64,000 nt of DNA from Candidatus Geothrix skivensis (GCA_016721195.1 JADKIO010000004.1:1-64000), one strand, 5' to 3'; counted from the stretch's first letter, positions 25,453 through 34,695 are shown. Notes: a model not told the origin generated them from the letters alone. Numbers and translations are program-made.

Positions 25453-25808
25453 TTCGAACTGTTTGGCTATGGGAGGCGAAGGGAATTCGCCACCAAGAGC
25501 TCAAGGACACAGGGGAATGACGGAAGGAGATTTTTGCCGGTGATTGCGGTGATGGCGGTGATTAGGGCAGGGAGGTTCGTCGCATGGGCCCGCCTTCGGC
25601 GGCTTCCGGCTTTGGCCGGAAGTCATCCAGGGGCGCCGCTGCCGAGCCCCCAAAATGGCGCGGTGGCGGTGCCCCTGGGTGGGGCCCATGCTGCGTTCCG
25701 AGCGGCTGAATCACCTTGAATCGCTGTTCATCACCGGCTTATTTGCAGTTCGCTTTCTTGCCTGGCAAACGATCAAAGTGAAAATCTCATCGGGGTTCGC
25801 ACACGGAT
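25453..25808. other. intergenic region with repeat-like sequence
   Basis: No gene is supported in these 356 bases. Around 25489-25565 the text CCACCAAGAGCTCAAGGACAC and repeated GGTGAT blocks look like the degenerate intergenic repeats of environmental bacteria. CTTCCGGC-TTTG-GCCGGAAG (25603-25622) is a perfect hairpin. The 100 bases next to 25809 are AT-richer and hold no clear terminator. Confidence 0.45.
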
Positions 25809-27110
25809 TCACATGCGCAAGGACTGTACCCAAGCCTTGATGCCTTCGGCGAGATCGGGGATGCCGGGGCCGAAGCGCTCGGTGCCGAGCCAGTGGAGGT
25901 TCGGCGGCAAACCCTTGATGATCCGCGCCACCCGGGCGCCGTGGCCGGGCTCCAGCAGGGGGAAGGCGCCGGGTGCGGCTTCCTCCCGCACCTGGATGGC
26001 CTCGCCGAGCTCCGGCAGCCAGCGGCGGAGCTCGGTGAACACCCCCGGCCATGACGCCAGCGCGGGGTCCACCGGGTAGGCGCCGCCCACATAGGCGCGG
26101 AGCTGGAGCAAATCCGCCACGCCCCGCGGGTCGCCGGCGGCAAAGGACACAGCGCCCAGCAGACCCCGGCCTTCCGGGGGATGGACGAGCAGGCCGAGAC
26201 CCCGCTCCCAGCCCTGCACCATGGGATGGCGGCTGTGCCAGACGCGGAGGTCGAGGCGGGGAATGGCCGAGAGCAGGCAAGCGGCTTCCGCCGAGGTCGG
26301 CCGCAGCAGGTCGGCGGCGGCGGCGGAGGGCAGGGCCACCACCACGGCATCCGCATCGGAGGATCTTCCTTCGCCCAGGACCCGCCAGCGGCCGCCGGGC
26401 AGGGCCTCCAGGGTGCGGACAGGACGATTCGTGTGCACGCAGAGCCGGGCGGCGAGGGCCCACGCCAGCGCGCCCGTCCCACCCTGCGGCAGGCGGGTGC
26501 GCTCGGCGCCCAGCCGCAGGCCGCCGAGGAGCAGGCCGCCCCTGGCCTCCAGGTGCCGCAGGCGCGGCAGGGCCCCCAGGCCGAGGCGTTCCGGTGGCGC
26601 CGCCAACACCCCGGCCACCAGGGCCGGCAGGCATTCCCGCGCGAAACCCGCACCCAGGCGCCGGGCGAAGAAGGCGTGCAGGGATTCGTCCGCGTCTGTA
26701 CCCGCGGGGATGAAGGGCTCCGCCAGCAGTCGCAGCTTCCCGCCGAGGCTGAGGCCCGGAGCCCCCAGCAGGCCCGCGAGGCTGGCTGGGCTGGGATGGC
26801 GCTGGCCAGCCTTTCCCAGCCAGCGCGGGCCCTTGGGCCTGGTCGGTCGCAGCTCCAGCTCCAGTTCGTGAATCAACCGGTCCAGGGCGCTGCCATGCCG
26901 CAGCAGCAGCCCCTGGGGGCCTCGTTCCAGGAAACCAGGCTCACCCTTCGGCCCCGCCCAGGACAGGGTCTGCGCCCAGCCGCCCACGGCGGCCGAGGCC
27001 TCCCAGACCTCGGGGTCCAGGCCCTTCCGCTGCAGGTGCCAGGCGGCGAGGAGTCCGCTGAGGCCACCGCCCAGGACGATCACTCGGGCGGGATTCGGGG
27101 GTGGGTTCAC
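25809..27110 (-). CDS. hemY: protoporphyrinogen/coproporphyrinogen oxidase
   Basis: A 433-residue FAD enzyme oxidising a porphyrinogen to the porphyrin in late haem synthesis. VIVLGGGLSGLLAAWHLQRK (residues 10-29) is the FAD-binding beta-alpha-beta unit. ERGPQGLLL matches the conserved G-x-x-P-x-G substrate-side motif of HemY. RLPQGGTGALAWAL and WLGTERFGPGIPDLAEG are further family blocks. Whether it acts on copro- or protoporphyrinogen cannot be decided. The start is GTG with GGAG four to five bases before it. No other haem gene adjoins it; the EamA gene lies upstream on the same strand 65 bases away. Confidence 0.88.
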   Translation of the reverse strand: MNPPPNPARVIVLGGGLSGLLAAWHLQRKGLDPEVWEASAAVGGWAQTLSWAGPKGEPGFLERGPQGLLLRHGSALDRLIHELELELRPTRPKGPRWLGKAGQRHPSPASLAGLLGAPGLSLGGKLRLLAEPFIPAGTDADESLHAFFARRLGAGFARECLPALVAGVLAAPPERLGLGALPRLRHLEARGGLLLGGLRLGAERTRLPQGGTGALAWALAARLCVHTNRPVRTLEALPGGRWRVLGEGRSSDADAVVVALPSAAAADLLRPTSAEAACLLSAIPRLDLRVWHSRHPMVQGWERGLGLLVHPPEGRGLLGAVSFAAGDPRGVADLLQLRAYVGGAYPVDPALASWPGVFTELRRWLPELGEAIQVREEAAPGAFPLLEPGHGARVARIIKGLPPNLHWLGTERFGPGIPDLAEGIKAWVQSLRM

Positions 27111-27175
27111 GGGGCTCCGGTGGCTTCGCCTCCGGAGTATGGAACAGGGGCGCCGGATATGGCTGGATCAGCACC

Positions 27176-28144
27176 TCAGGAGGGTCGATCCTCCGAGGAG
27201 CCTTCGATGAGGCGGGCGGCCAGGCCGTCGTGATCCTCGCCGGCCTGGATGGCGCCTGGCTCCAGCTGGGAGAGGATCATGCCCGCCAGCATCAGGAGGC
27301 CACCCACGATCAGGCGGAGGGTCAGGGGCTCCTGCAGGAGAAGCACGCCGCCGACCCCTGCGAAGAGGGCCTCCATGGACAGGATGATGGAGGCATGGGC
27401 GGGGTGCGCCGTCTTCTGGGCGACGATCTGGAGGGTGTAGGCCACGCCGATGGACAGCAGCCCGCCGTAGAGGATCGGCAGGGCGGCCGCTCCCAGCCCC
27501 GCGAAGGGGGCGGGTTCCCGGAGGAGCGCCACCGCCAGGCTGAGCAGCGAGCAGGTGGCGAACTGGCCCACGGCGATCTCCAGGGCCTCCATGCGGGAGA
27601 CGAGGCGGTTGATGAGCAGGATGTGGCCCGCCCAGAAGAAGGCCCCCACCAGCTGGAGCAGGTCCCCGGGGGCCATGGTGAACCCCGCGCCCACGCTCAG
27701 GATGAAGAGGCCCGTCACGGCGAGGACGGCGCCGAGCCAGATGCGGAGGCCCGAGGAGCGGCCCAGGCAGACCCCGATGAGGGGGACGAGGATCACGTAG
27801 AGGCTGGTGATGAAGCCCGCGTTGGAGGCGGTGGTGGTGACGAGTCCCACCTGCTGGAGGCTGGCGCCCGCGAAGAGGATGAGGCCCGCCAGGGCCGCCC
27901 AGGCGAGCTTCGCCCGGGGGGCCAGGCCGGGGTGCTTCCCGGCGGGGCTGGTACGGGCTTTCCGCCGGCCCAGGAGGAGGAAGGGCAGGAGGACGAGAGT
28001 GCCCAGGGCGAACCGGACCCCGTTGAAGGCGAAGGGGCCGATGTCCCGCATGCCGCTGCGCTGCGCCACGAAGGCGAAGCCCCAGATGAGGGCCGTGAGC
28101 AGCAGCAGGCCGTCCGCCTTCAGGGTTTGCTTCGCCCCGGTCAT
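27176..28144 (-). CDS. EamA/DMT-family transporter
   Basis: A 322-residue inner-membrane protein with ten predicted helices in two EamA repeats (LLLLTALIWGFAFVAQRSGM opens the first; ILYGGLLSIGVAYTLQIVAQ lies in the second). Drug/metabolite transporters of this kind export amino acids, nucleotides or other small metabolites. GGAGG stands eight bases ahead of the ATG at 28144. The C-terminal tail after the last helix is acidic. The substrate cannot be predicted. Confidence 0.88.
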   Translation of the reverse strand: MTGAKQTLKADGLLLLTALIWGFAFVAQRSGMRDIGPFAFNGVRFALGTLVLLPFLLLGRRKARTSPAGKHPGLAPRAKLAWAALAGLILFAGASLQQVGLVTTTASNAGFITSLYVILVPLIGVCLGRSSGLRIWLGAVLAVTGLFILSVGAGFTMAPGDLLQLVGAFFWAGHILLINRLVSRMEALEIAVGQFATCSLLSLAVALLREPAPFAGLGAAALPILYGGLLSIGVAYTLQIVAQKTAHPAHASIILSMEALFAGVGGVLLLQEPLTLRLIVGGLLMLAGMILSQLEPGAIQAGEDHDGLAARLIEGSSEDRPS

Positions 28145-28177
28145 GTCCAGCTCCTCCGCCCGCACCCTGTTCTGAGC

Positions 28178-28787
28178 TTAGCGGCCTTCTTCCCCGGGCC
28201 GCTCCCGGAGGCCGTGGACCCTGCTGAAGAGGGCCTGGATCCGTGGGAGGTCCTCTTCGAGGCTGCCGCTGGGCCGGTAGAGGGGCAGCAGGTGGATGAC
28301 GTGCTCGCGGTAGTCGAAGGCCACCGGCAGGATGGGCACCCCGGCACCCACGGCGATGGCATGAAAACCCGACTTCCAGCGGCTCACACCCTTGCGGGTG
28401 CCCTCCGGCGCCAGGCCCAGCAGCAGGGCCGGGGCGGCTTCGAAGGCACGCACGCAGTCCCCGACCACGCCGTGGCTGGCACTGCGGTTCACGGGGATGC
28501 CCCCCAGCCAGCGGAAGAAGCCCTTCAGGGGTGTGTCGAAGAGGGTGTGCTTGCCGAGCCAGGAGGCCCGGAGCTCCAGTGTGAAGACCAGGGCCACGCC
28601 CAGGGGGAAGTCCCAGTTCGAGGTGTGGGGCGCCACGATGGCGACGACCTTCTGTTCCGTGGGGAAAGGCTCCCTCGATGCGCCAGCCCCCCCAGTGGAG
28701 GTAGATCCTCCCGAGGGTCCGCCAGAACCAGCCCCGGGGCTGGTGGAGGGCGGGGGGGAGCGCCAGGTATTCCTTGGGCTGGGACAA
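28178..28787 (-). pseudogene. lysophospholipid acyltransferase family gene with an internal frameshift
   Basis: The C-terminal part reads VVAIVAPHTSNWDFPLGVAL, with HTSNWD as the HX4D motif, then GGIPVNRSASHG and LAPEGTRKGV, typical of the small glycerol acyltransferase family. The expected N-terminus (SQPKEYLALPPALHQPRGWF and later GRIYLHWGGWRIEGAF) lies in another frame. It begins at a TTG at 28787 with GAGGACC seven bases ahead. Removing one base from the AAAGG/GGGGAAA run at about 28661-28667 joins the two parts into one 202-residue protein. Either a recent inactivation, a sequencing error, or a slippage site. A partial second copy lies at 31741-31863. Confidence 0.75.
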
Positions 28788-28959
28788 GCTGGTCCTCGCA
28801 AAAGCTATGGAATCGATGCAGGGGTCTCCCCAGGTTAACCCTTCGCCGGTTCCCCGGCGATGTGGTGTTTCTGCCCGGCTGCGCGGGATGCCCGGCTCTG
28901 CTGGGGAGGGGTCCGGCCCAGGCCCGCCATCACCCCGTCCGGGAGGGGGACGCCGGAGC

Positions 28960-31677
28960 TCAGCGCCCCTTCCAGAGGTCGAAGGGACGCGTGCCCACCA
29001 GGAAGCTGACGTGCCGGTAGTCCCTGGTGGCCCCGGTGGCGACATCCCTTGAATGCGTCCTGCCGCCGGCCAGCTCCAGGTAGAGGTTCTTCAGGACGCC
29101 CCGGAGGACCATGCCATAGCCCTGCAGGCGCAGCCCCTGGTCCAGGTGCCGGTAGTCCCGGGCGATCCACCCGTGGTCGATCCGGGGGACGCCCTGGATC
29201 GCCACGCCGAAGAGGGTCGCCAGGGTGAAGGGCAGGCCCAGGCGGAGGGTGCCGAAGTTCGGCGCCAGGGAGGAGGCGCTGTGGGTGCCGATCATGGAGT
29301 CCGCCCCGCCGAAGATGAACCAGCGCTCGAGGGGGGCGTCCCGCTGGACCGCGGCCTCCAGATCCAGATCGAGGCCGACGGGGAGGGAATGGCGGTCTTC
29401 CCGGGACCACAGTCGCCGCAGGCGCAGGTACCCGCTGTGGTAGTCGGGACCCGGGTCGGCCTTGGAGGCCTGGGTCCAGGAGACCCGGAGCACGGTGCCC
29501 CGGGTGGGGAGCGTATGGGAGTCCAGCGAATCCCACTCCGCCGCGATCCGGGCGAAGTCCGCCCGGTCCTTGGGCAGCTCGAAGCCGGCCAGGAGCATGC
29601 GGCCCTGGTGGCGGCCCAGGTCCACCTGCAGCAGGCCGCGATCCTCGAGCCCAAAGCGGACCTGGGTGCGAAGGGCCAGGTCCCCCTTGGTCGCGCGGGT
29701 CAGGGGGGTGGGCGGGTCCGATTCCAGCCACTGCTTCTGCAGAGAGCCCACCAGACCGACCATCAGGCTGGGCCAGGCGCTGAACACGCCGAGCAACTGG
29801 GCCTGGAGGCGGCTCTGGAGGTCATTGACCGCCCCGTGCAGCTGCAGCGGGGAGCCGAACCCCAGGAAGTTCGCCGCGCTCAGATCCAGGGCGAAGTGCG
29901 GACCCCAGCTGCTTTCGTACGCCAGGTGCGGGGAAAGCTCGAGGGTCGGTGCCCGCTCGGGATCCGTGGCGAGGATGAGGGCGCCGTCCTGCTGCCTGAG
30001 CTCGGGTTTCAGGCGCGTGAGGCCCAGGCGCGTGGCGGCGCGCTGCAGGCTCTCCTCCAGGGCCGCCGTCCGCACCGGGGTGTGCTGGAGGGGCGCCAGG
30101 AAGCGGGCGAGGGGGGCCTGGAAGGCTGGATCCCGGCTCAGGACGGCGCTGATGCGGGGCTCCCGCACCCGCAGGCGCAGGATGCCGTCCGGCAGGAATC
30201 CGCTGCCCTGCAGGTCCAGGATGGGGGCGTCCTTCAGGATGGCCTCCACGAGCAGCCCCTCCAGGGCCCGGCTCCAGGCCCCCTCATGGAAGGGTTCGCC
30301 GGCCGCCAGCCCGAACTGCTGGCTGAGTGCGAGCAGCAGCTGCCCGCGGGCGGCCTCGGGCCAGTCGACGGGCAGATCCAGGTCGAGGCGCGCGATGGTG
30401 GGCGCCCGGTGGAGTTCCAGCCGGGCCCGGCCCTCGGGCGAGGGGGGCAGGTGCACCTCGGCCCGGTCGATGGGCAGGTCCCGGTGGGCCCGCCGCAGGA
30501 GGCGGTAGAGGTGCTGCAGAGTGGTGCCTTCCGGCACCTCGAAGGCCGCGAGCCAGGCCTGCGCCCCTGCCACGCCGCCTGCCTCCAGATCCACACCCGT
30601 GGCGGCGATGGCCTTGGCACCAGGCCCGTAGATCAGGCCCTCCAGCTCCTCCCGGTTGAGGTCGAAGGCCAGCCGTCCGGCCACCATGAGCTTGTCCACC
30701 TGGTGGTAGAAGTCGAACTCGTCCGCCGTGCCCATGTCTGGACGCAGGACGAGGTCCGCCTCGGCCTCGCTGCGCCGCTCGGTCTGGGCCATGGCCAGGT
30801 CCAGCGAGGCATCGAGCAGGGTGGCGAGGTTGCCCTTGAGGGCGGGGCTCCAGGGCCGGCCGATGGCCACGCCCACTTGGAGCATCCCCGGGAAGGCCCG
30901 CCTGGAGGTCTGGATGGGCAGGTTCTCGTAGGGTCCGCCATCCACGTACTGGTGGCCCTCGATCATCACCGGCTCGAAGATGCCGGGCAGCCCGGTGCTG
31001 GCCATGACGACATCCACCAGGGACCCGCTGGCGAAGACCCGGCCCTGGCCTGTGGTCAGGTCGCTGGTGACCACCCGCAGGGGCATCCGGAGCTGGTCGA
31101 AGTCACCGTTCGCCAGCCAGGAGGCGCGACCGAGCATGGGCATCAGCTCGAGCCGCACCCGGCGGCTGCGGACGCCGCCGGGCATGAGGTCGAGCTTCCC
31201 GTTCCGGAACGAGAGGCCGAAGGGGGAGGCATGCACCACCTCGTCCTCGGAGAGGGACCAGCCGGCCTCCCGCTGCCGGTCGTCGAGGGCCATCCCGAAG
31301 TCATGGCTCTTGAAGATCCGGGCGATGCCGTCCGCCGAGAATCCCGATGCATAGAGGCTGCCGACCAGGCTCCCGGCGGAGGTGCCTGTGATGGCCTGGA
31401 CGCTGAGGTTCTCCTGGTCGAGCCCCTGCAGCACACCGAGGTGTGCCAGGCCCTTGCCGCTGCCGCCCCGCAGGGCCAGGGCCAGGGGTTTCTGTCCGGG
31501 GACACGGTATTCGCTGTGGAAGCGGAAGCGGTAGTCGGGTTCCCGCCGCTGCAGGCGGAGGACCTTCATGGCAGCCGTCCGTTCCTGGCCAAAGAGCGAT
31601 GGAACTGCCAGGAGGATGGGAAGGACCTTGGCCAGGAGGGGTGTCCAGGGGCGCATGCCTGGAAGGGTGAGGGCCAT
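28960..31677 (-). CDS. patatin-like autotransporter phospholipase (type Vd-like)
   Basis: A 905-residue exported protein. Signal peptide residues 1-30. Patatin domain about 60-340: GGSGKGLAHLGVL oxyanion loop (71-83), nucleophile Ser100 in GTSAG, and Asp246 in DGGPYENLP completing the Ser-Asp dyad. A POTRA-like region follows (about 385-450, STDLDLPVDWP-type beta pattern), then a long beta-barrel of the Omp85/surface-antigen type ending DYRHVSFLVGTRPFDLWKGR. This order (patatin, POTRA, 16-strand barrel) is that of PlpD-type type Vd secretion, in which the barrel delivers the lipase to the cell surface. GAGG precedes the ATG. The acyltransferase gene lies directly downstream. Confidence 0.87.
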   Translation of the reverse strand: MALTLPGMRPWTPLLAKVLPILLAVPSLFGQERTAAMKVLRLQRREPDYRFRFHSEYRVPGQKPLALALRGGSGKGLAHLGVLQGLDQENLSVQAITGTSAGSLVGSLYASGFSADGIARIFKSHDFGMALDDRQREAGWSLSEDEVVHASPFGLSFRNGKLDLMPGGVRSRRVRLELMPMLGRASWLANGDFDQLRMPLRVVTSDLTTGQGRVFASGSLVDVVMASTGLPGIFEPVMIEGHQYVDGGPYENLPIQTSRRAFPGMLQVGVAIGRPWSPALKGNLATLLDASLDLAMAQTERRSEAEADLVLRPDMGTADEFDFYHQVDKLMVAGRLAFDLNREELEGLIYGPGAKAIAATGVDLEAGGVAGAQAWLAAFEVPEGTTLQHLYRLLRRAHRDLPIDRAEVHLPPSPEGRARLELHRAPTIARLDLDLPVDWPEAARGQLLLALSQQFGLAAGEPFHEGAWSRALEGLLVEAILKDAPILDLQGSGFLPDGILRLRVREPRISAVLSRDPAFQAPLARFLAPLQHTPVRTAALEESLQRAATRLGLTRLKPELRQQDGALILATDPERAPTLELSPHLAYESSWGPHFALDLSAANFLGFGSPLQLHGAVNDLQSRLQAQLLGVFSAWPSLMVGLVGSLQKQWLESDPPTPLTRATKGDLALRTQVRFGLEDRGLLQVDLGRHQGRMLLAGFELPKDRADFARIAAEWDSLDSHTLPTRGTVLRVSWTQASKADPGPDYHSGYLRLRRLWSREDRHSLPVGLDLDLEAAVQRDAPLERWFIFGGADSMIGTHSASSLAPNFGTLRLGLPFTLATLFGVAIQGVPRIDHGWIARDYRHLDQGLRLQGYGMVLRGVLKNLYLELAGGRTHSRDVATGATRDYRHVSFLVGTRPFDLWKGR

Positions 31678-32126
31678 GTCGGGTACCTCGGGCGGGACAG
31701 TGGACAGGACGAGACCAGCGGCGTGCAGACTGTCCCGATTCTAGAGGGACTGGGCCCGTTGGAGGTCCTGTTCGAGACAGGCGCTGGGCAGGCGGAGCGG
31801 CCGCAGGGGGAGGACGGGCTCCCGGTCATCGGATGCCAACGGCAGGATGGGCAGTCCGAGGCCGGGGTCAGCGGCGGGGCCGGGTCCGCCGCGGCCGACC
31901 GGGGGCCGAATGGAGTCCCCGGGTGGCTGCATCGGGCTGGTCACGAAAGGGTCCTGGTTCGGGGTCGGGATTGGGAACGGGGTCCCAGCAGGCATGCCGC
32001 TCCTTCCGGAGGAGACACTCTGGTCGGTCGTCCCGGGCACCATCGCATCCGCGGGCCGCCCATCCCCTCACCCGAATCCGGCTCGAAACCTCCGCTCCCT
32101 GAGCGACTTGAGCGTACAGACCTGGT
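31678..32126. other. gene-poor region holding an acyltransferase relic
   Basis: 449 bases without an intact gene. The left third (31741-31863) is a decayed acyltransferase 3' end. The rest (31870-32120) is GC-rich with no recognisable coding or structured feature. The stop codon of the coiled-coil gene lies at its right edge. Confidence 0.6.
31741..31863 (-). pseudogene. 3'-end relic of a second acyltransferase gene
   Basis: Read on the minus strand this codes GLGLPILPLASDDREPVLPL and continues to LEQDLQRAQSL and a TAG stop. It aligns with the C-terminal part of the acyltransferase at 28178-28787 (GAGVPILPVAFDYREHVIHL, LEEDLPRIQALF). The nucleotide sequence also aligns (shared GGAGGTCCT and CAACGGCAGGATGGGCA-like blocks). 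Upstream sequence is unrelated, so only the last 40 codons survive. Confidence 0.7.
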
Positions 32127-32489
32127 TCAGAACCTGGCCTCGGCCTTCTGGAAGGTGGCCCGGAGGGGACCCCAGGCGTGGTCCAGACCTGAAACCGCGG
32201 CCTCCCAGTCGAGGTCGATGGCACCTTTCAAGAGCATGACTCGCGCACCGGCTTCGTTGCGCAGCACCTGCAGCTCATCGGCAACCCTATCGAATTCACT
32301 CCGGGTGGCCGCCGCTGACCTTTTCGCGCTGGCTCGACCCTGCGCGATGATGGCGGTCCACTCCGCGAGTTGCGCTTCCAGTCTTTCAAGGTCAGCCCGC
32401 CGCCTTGAGGCCAATGACGGCTGTGTCGGGGGAGAAGCCACTCTGGTATGCATCCATCGATCCGTTTCAGACGACAGGGGACGATTCAT
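32127..32489 (-). CDS. small coiled-coil protein
   Basis: A 120-residue soluble protein. Residues 28-95 form a long helix with heptad pattern (RRRADLERLEAQLAEWTAII, then EFDRVADELQVLRNEAG), so a coiled coil is likely. The C-terminal part is amphipathic. No catalytic motif is seen. Similar short coiled-coil proteins occur as hypothetical proteins in many proteobacteria. No clear ribosome-binding site precedes the ATG at 32489, and ATG at 32453 is a possible alternative. It lies alone between the relic and the sigma-54 regulator gene. Confidence 0.6.
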   Translation of the reverse strand: MNRPLSSETDRWMHTRVASPPTQPSLASRRRADLERLEAQLAEWTAIIAQGRASAKRSAAATRSEFDRVADELQVLRNEAGARVMLLKGAIDLDWEAAVSGLDHAWGPLRATFQKAEARF

Positions 32490-32691
32490 TGAAGGGTCTG
32501 CCAGAAGCTCGTTCGTGTGCAGCAGCAGTAACCATCAAATCGCATGCCAACGATAACAACGCATGAAAATACGCTTTAATTCCTGCGTGGCCTCATCTTG
32601 ATCGGCTCAAGGCTGTGGGCCGAAGCCGATACGAGATCTTGTGGGCTGTGCCCTGGAGCAGAATCGTCAAATATGACGGACCAGGGGCCCG

Positions 32692-34335
32692 TCAAGGTCG
32701 GTGAATGCCCTCTTTGCGCATCCGGCCGCGGAGGGTGCTGGGGTTGATGCCGAGGATCCTCGCCGCGCCCCGGTTCCCCTCGATCCTCCAGTGGGTGCTC
32801 TGCAGCACCTGGTTGATGTAGTCACGCTCCAACTCGACCAGTGGCCGGGCTTCATCCCGCTGCCCGACAGGAATGGGCGCGTTGAATTGGTCCAGCACCT
32901 GCAAGGTCGTACTTCGGGAAATGATCACGGCTCTTTCGATGACGCTTTCCAGTTCTCGCACATTGCCCGGCCAGGAATGGGCCATGAGGTCGCCCATGGT
33001 TCCGTTCGTCACCGTCCTGATGTTCTTGCCGAGCTTGCGGTTGAATTTATCGAGAAAATACCCCACCAGCAGGGGGATGTCCTCTTTCCGGTCGCGAAGC
33101 GGGGGCACGGTGATCGGGAAGATGTTGAGCCGGTAGAACAGGTCTTCGCGAAACCGACCCAGCCGGATTTCCTCGTAAAGATCCCGGTTGGTGGCCGCGA
33201 TGATCCGGACATCCACCTTCACGGTCTTGGCGCTGCCCAGGCGGTTGAATTCGCCTTCCTGGATGACGTGCAGCAGCTTGGACTGGAGCTCGAAGGGAAG
33301 ATCGCCGATTTCATCCAGCAGAATGGTGCCCTTGTCGGCCAGTTCGAACCGGCCCAGCTGCTGGGAACTGGCTCCGGTGAAGGCGCCCTTCTCCCGTCCA
33401 AAGAGTTCGCTCTCGATCAGATTGGCGGGTAGGGCCGTGCAGTTGACGATGACGAGGGGGCGATTCCTGCGGAGGCTCCTGCTGTGGATGGCACGGGCCA
33501 CCAACCCTTTGCCGGTCCCCGTTTCACCCAGCAGCAGCACCGTCGAATCCTGCGGCGCCACGGCCTCGACGCGGAAGAAGACGTTCTCCAGGCAGCGGCT
33601 CTGTCCGATCACTTCGCCGAAACTGTAGGTGTGGCAGGTCTCCGGGAAGGGGTAGGGGGCTCCTGTCTGGAGAAGCTTCTTCAGGTCCTGGATTTCCACC
33701 TGGGCACTGTGCAGTGCCTCCTCTGCCTGTTCCCGCAAATCCCGCTCCCGCAGGAGAAGGTTCGAGGACCGGTCTTGCAGGTCGATGCCCAGGGAAGGGC
33801 CCCGGCCAGGTTCCGACGGGAGGGCTCCCCTCTGTTCACTCCGTGTGATATCCGAGTGGATTCCCACCGCGCCAATGACCCGGCCCATTTTCAGGATCGG
33901 GGCGGCCGTGACCCTGAGGGTGATCTCCCTTCCGGTTATTGCGTGGGTGGCTAACACGACTTCGGTGACCCGTTCTCCCCAGAGGGCCCGCGTGAGTGGG
34001 TGTTCCTCCTCCCGGAGTGGAAGCTGACTGTCCGGCCATCGCAGGGTGAACCCCTCACCCTTCCGTCCAAAGGCTTCCCGCAATTCACCGAGGGAATGGC
34101 CACCAAACAATCGAAATGCTGCGGGGTTGCACCGGGTGACCCCATCTCTGGTCACGATGCAGACGGCGTTTGGGGTTGTGTCGAGAATGGCATTCATTTC
34201 CATCCGCTGCAGGAGCAGGTCGGAAACGTGTGCCGCGATCGATCTGGAATTTTTCCCCCGGATCGGATCGAATCGAAAACGGACACCAGATGATTTGGCG
34301 CAATGGAATGCTAAAGGTCTAGGGTACGTTGACAA
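32692..34335 (-). CDS. PAS-containing sigma-54 activator with Fis-type HTH
   Basis: A 547-residue enhancer-binding protein. A PAS domain lies about residues 45-165 (NAILDTTPNAVCIVTRDGVT onward), then a short coiled linker. The AAA+ domain has GETGTGKG (Walker A), EKGAFTGASS (GAFTGA loop that contacts sigma-54), DEIGDLPFELQSKLL (Walker B) and the R-finger region. A C-terminal Fis-type helix-turn-helix (RGAARILGINPSTLRGRMRK) follows. It should open sigma-54 promoters when the PAS domain senses a ligand or redox signal. The start is uncertain: TTG at 34335 or the internal ATG near 34206. The divergent operon at 34696 carries a good -24/-12 promoter and is its obvious target. Confidence 0.88.
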   Translation of the reverse strand: MSTYPRPLAFHCAKSSGVRFRFDPIRGKNSRSIAAHVSDLLLQRMEMNAILDTTPNAVCIVTRDGVTRCNPAAFRLFGGHSLGELREAFGRKGEGFTLRWPDSQLPLREEEHPLTRALWGERVTEVVLATHAITGREITLRVTAAPILKMGRVIGAVGIHSDITRSEQRGALPSEPGRGPSLGIDLQDRSSNLLLRERDLREQAEEALHSAQVEIQDLKKLLQTGAPYPFPETCHTYSFGEVIGQSRCLENVFFRVEAVAPQDSTVLLLGETGTGKGLVARAIHSRSLRRNRPLVIVNCTALPANLIESELFGREKGAFTGASSQQLGRFELADKGTILLDEIGDLPFELQSKLLHVIQEGEFNRLGSAKTVKVDVRIIAATNRDLYEEIRLGRFREDLFYRLNIFPITVPPLRDRKEDIPLLVGYFLDKFNRKLGKNIRTVTNGTMGDLMAHSWPGNVRELESVIERAVIISRSTTLQVLDQFNAPIPVGQRDEARPLVELERDYINQVLQSTHWRIEGNRGAARILGINPSTLRGRMRKEGIHRP

Positions 34336-34354
34336 TACAGCCCCCGACTGTCCG

Positions 34355-34380
34355 TTGATTACTTAACGGTCATTAATCAA
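34355..34380. promoter_or_regulatory. candidate enhancer site for the sigma-54 activator
   Basis: TTGATTA (34355-34361) and TAATCAA (34374-34380) form a perfect seven-bp inverted repeat with a 12-base spacer, about 230 bases before the -24 box. That is a normal distance for an enhancer. Binding by the neighbouring Fis-type HTH is inferred. Confidence 0.4.
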
Positions 34381-34598
34381 TGTAGACCTTTTTCCGCCGA
34401 AAACCAGCGAATCCGAATCGCGTGTACCTGGCGATTCCGGACCCTCTCACCGTCGACCCATCTTGCCCCCGTCGCATTTGACGGTTCTGCTCCCGGACGC
34501 GGTGGGCGGGGCATGGGTTCCGCCCGCTTGGATGGCCACCGTGTGGACAAGGTGAATGATCAAAGCATATGGGTTGTCATGAGAGCATCCGTCCCCTC

Positions 34599-34614
34599 TG
34601 GTACGCGATTTGAA
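34599..34614 (+). promoter_or_regulatory. sigma-54 (-24/-12) promoter of the redox operon
   Basis: TGGTACG-CGAT-TTGAA matches the consensus TGGCACG-N4-TTGCA at all but two fixed positions, with correct spacing. The usual GC at -12 is GA. Transcription would begin near 34624-34626, about 70 bases before the first gene. Confidence 0.7.
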
Positions 34615-34695
34615 ATATTGGAACCATGTAGATGATCAATGTCATTTGCAATCAACAAATAAATTTTTCATTTTTATTAATTTGTGGAAGAAGCG

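Larger units (their letters stand above)
34336..34695. other. divergent control region between activator and redox operon
   Basis: 360 bases, AT-richer than the genes around it. It holds the inverted repeat TTGATTA/TAATCAA (34355-34380), the sigma-54 promoter near 34599-34614, and two TGATCA palindromes near 34557 and 34633. Together these look like enhancer, promoter and leader of the plus-strand operon. Confidence 0.6.

Noticed and set aside
25489..25570. Mobile element end near the DUF748 gene
   Set aside because: Only vague repeat-like text; no terminal inverted repeats, target duplication or transposase.
29053..32556. A very long plus-strand open frame opposite the patatin gene
   Set aside because: It is antisense to a gene with clear domains; its Gln/Ala/Gly/His-rich translation is the usual shadow of high-GC coding DNA.
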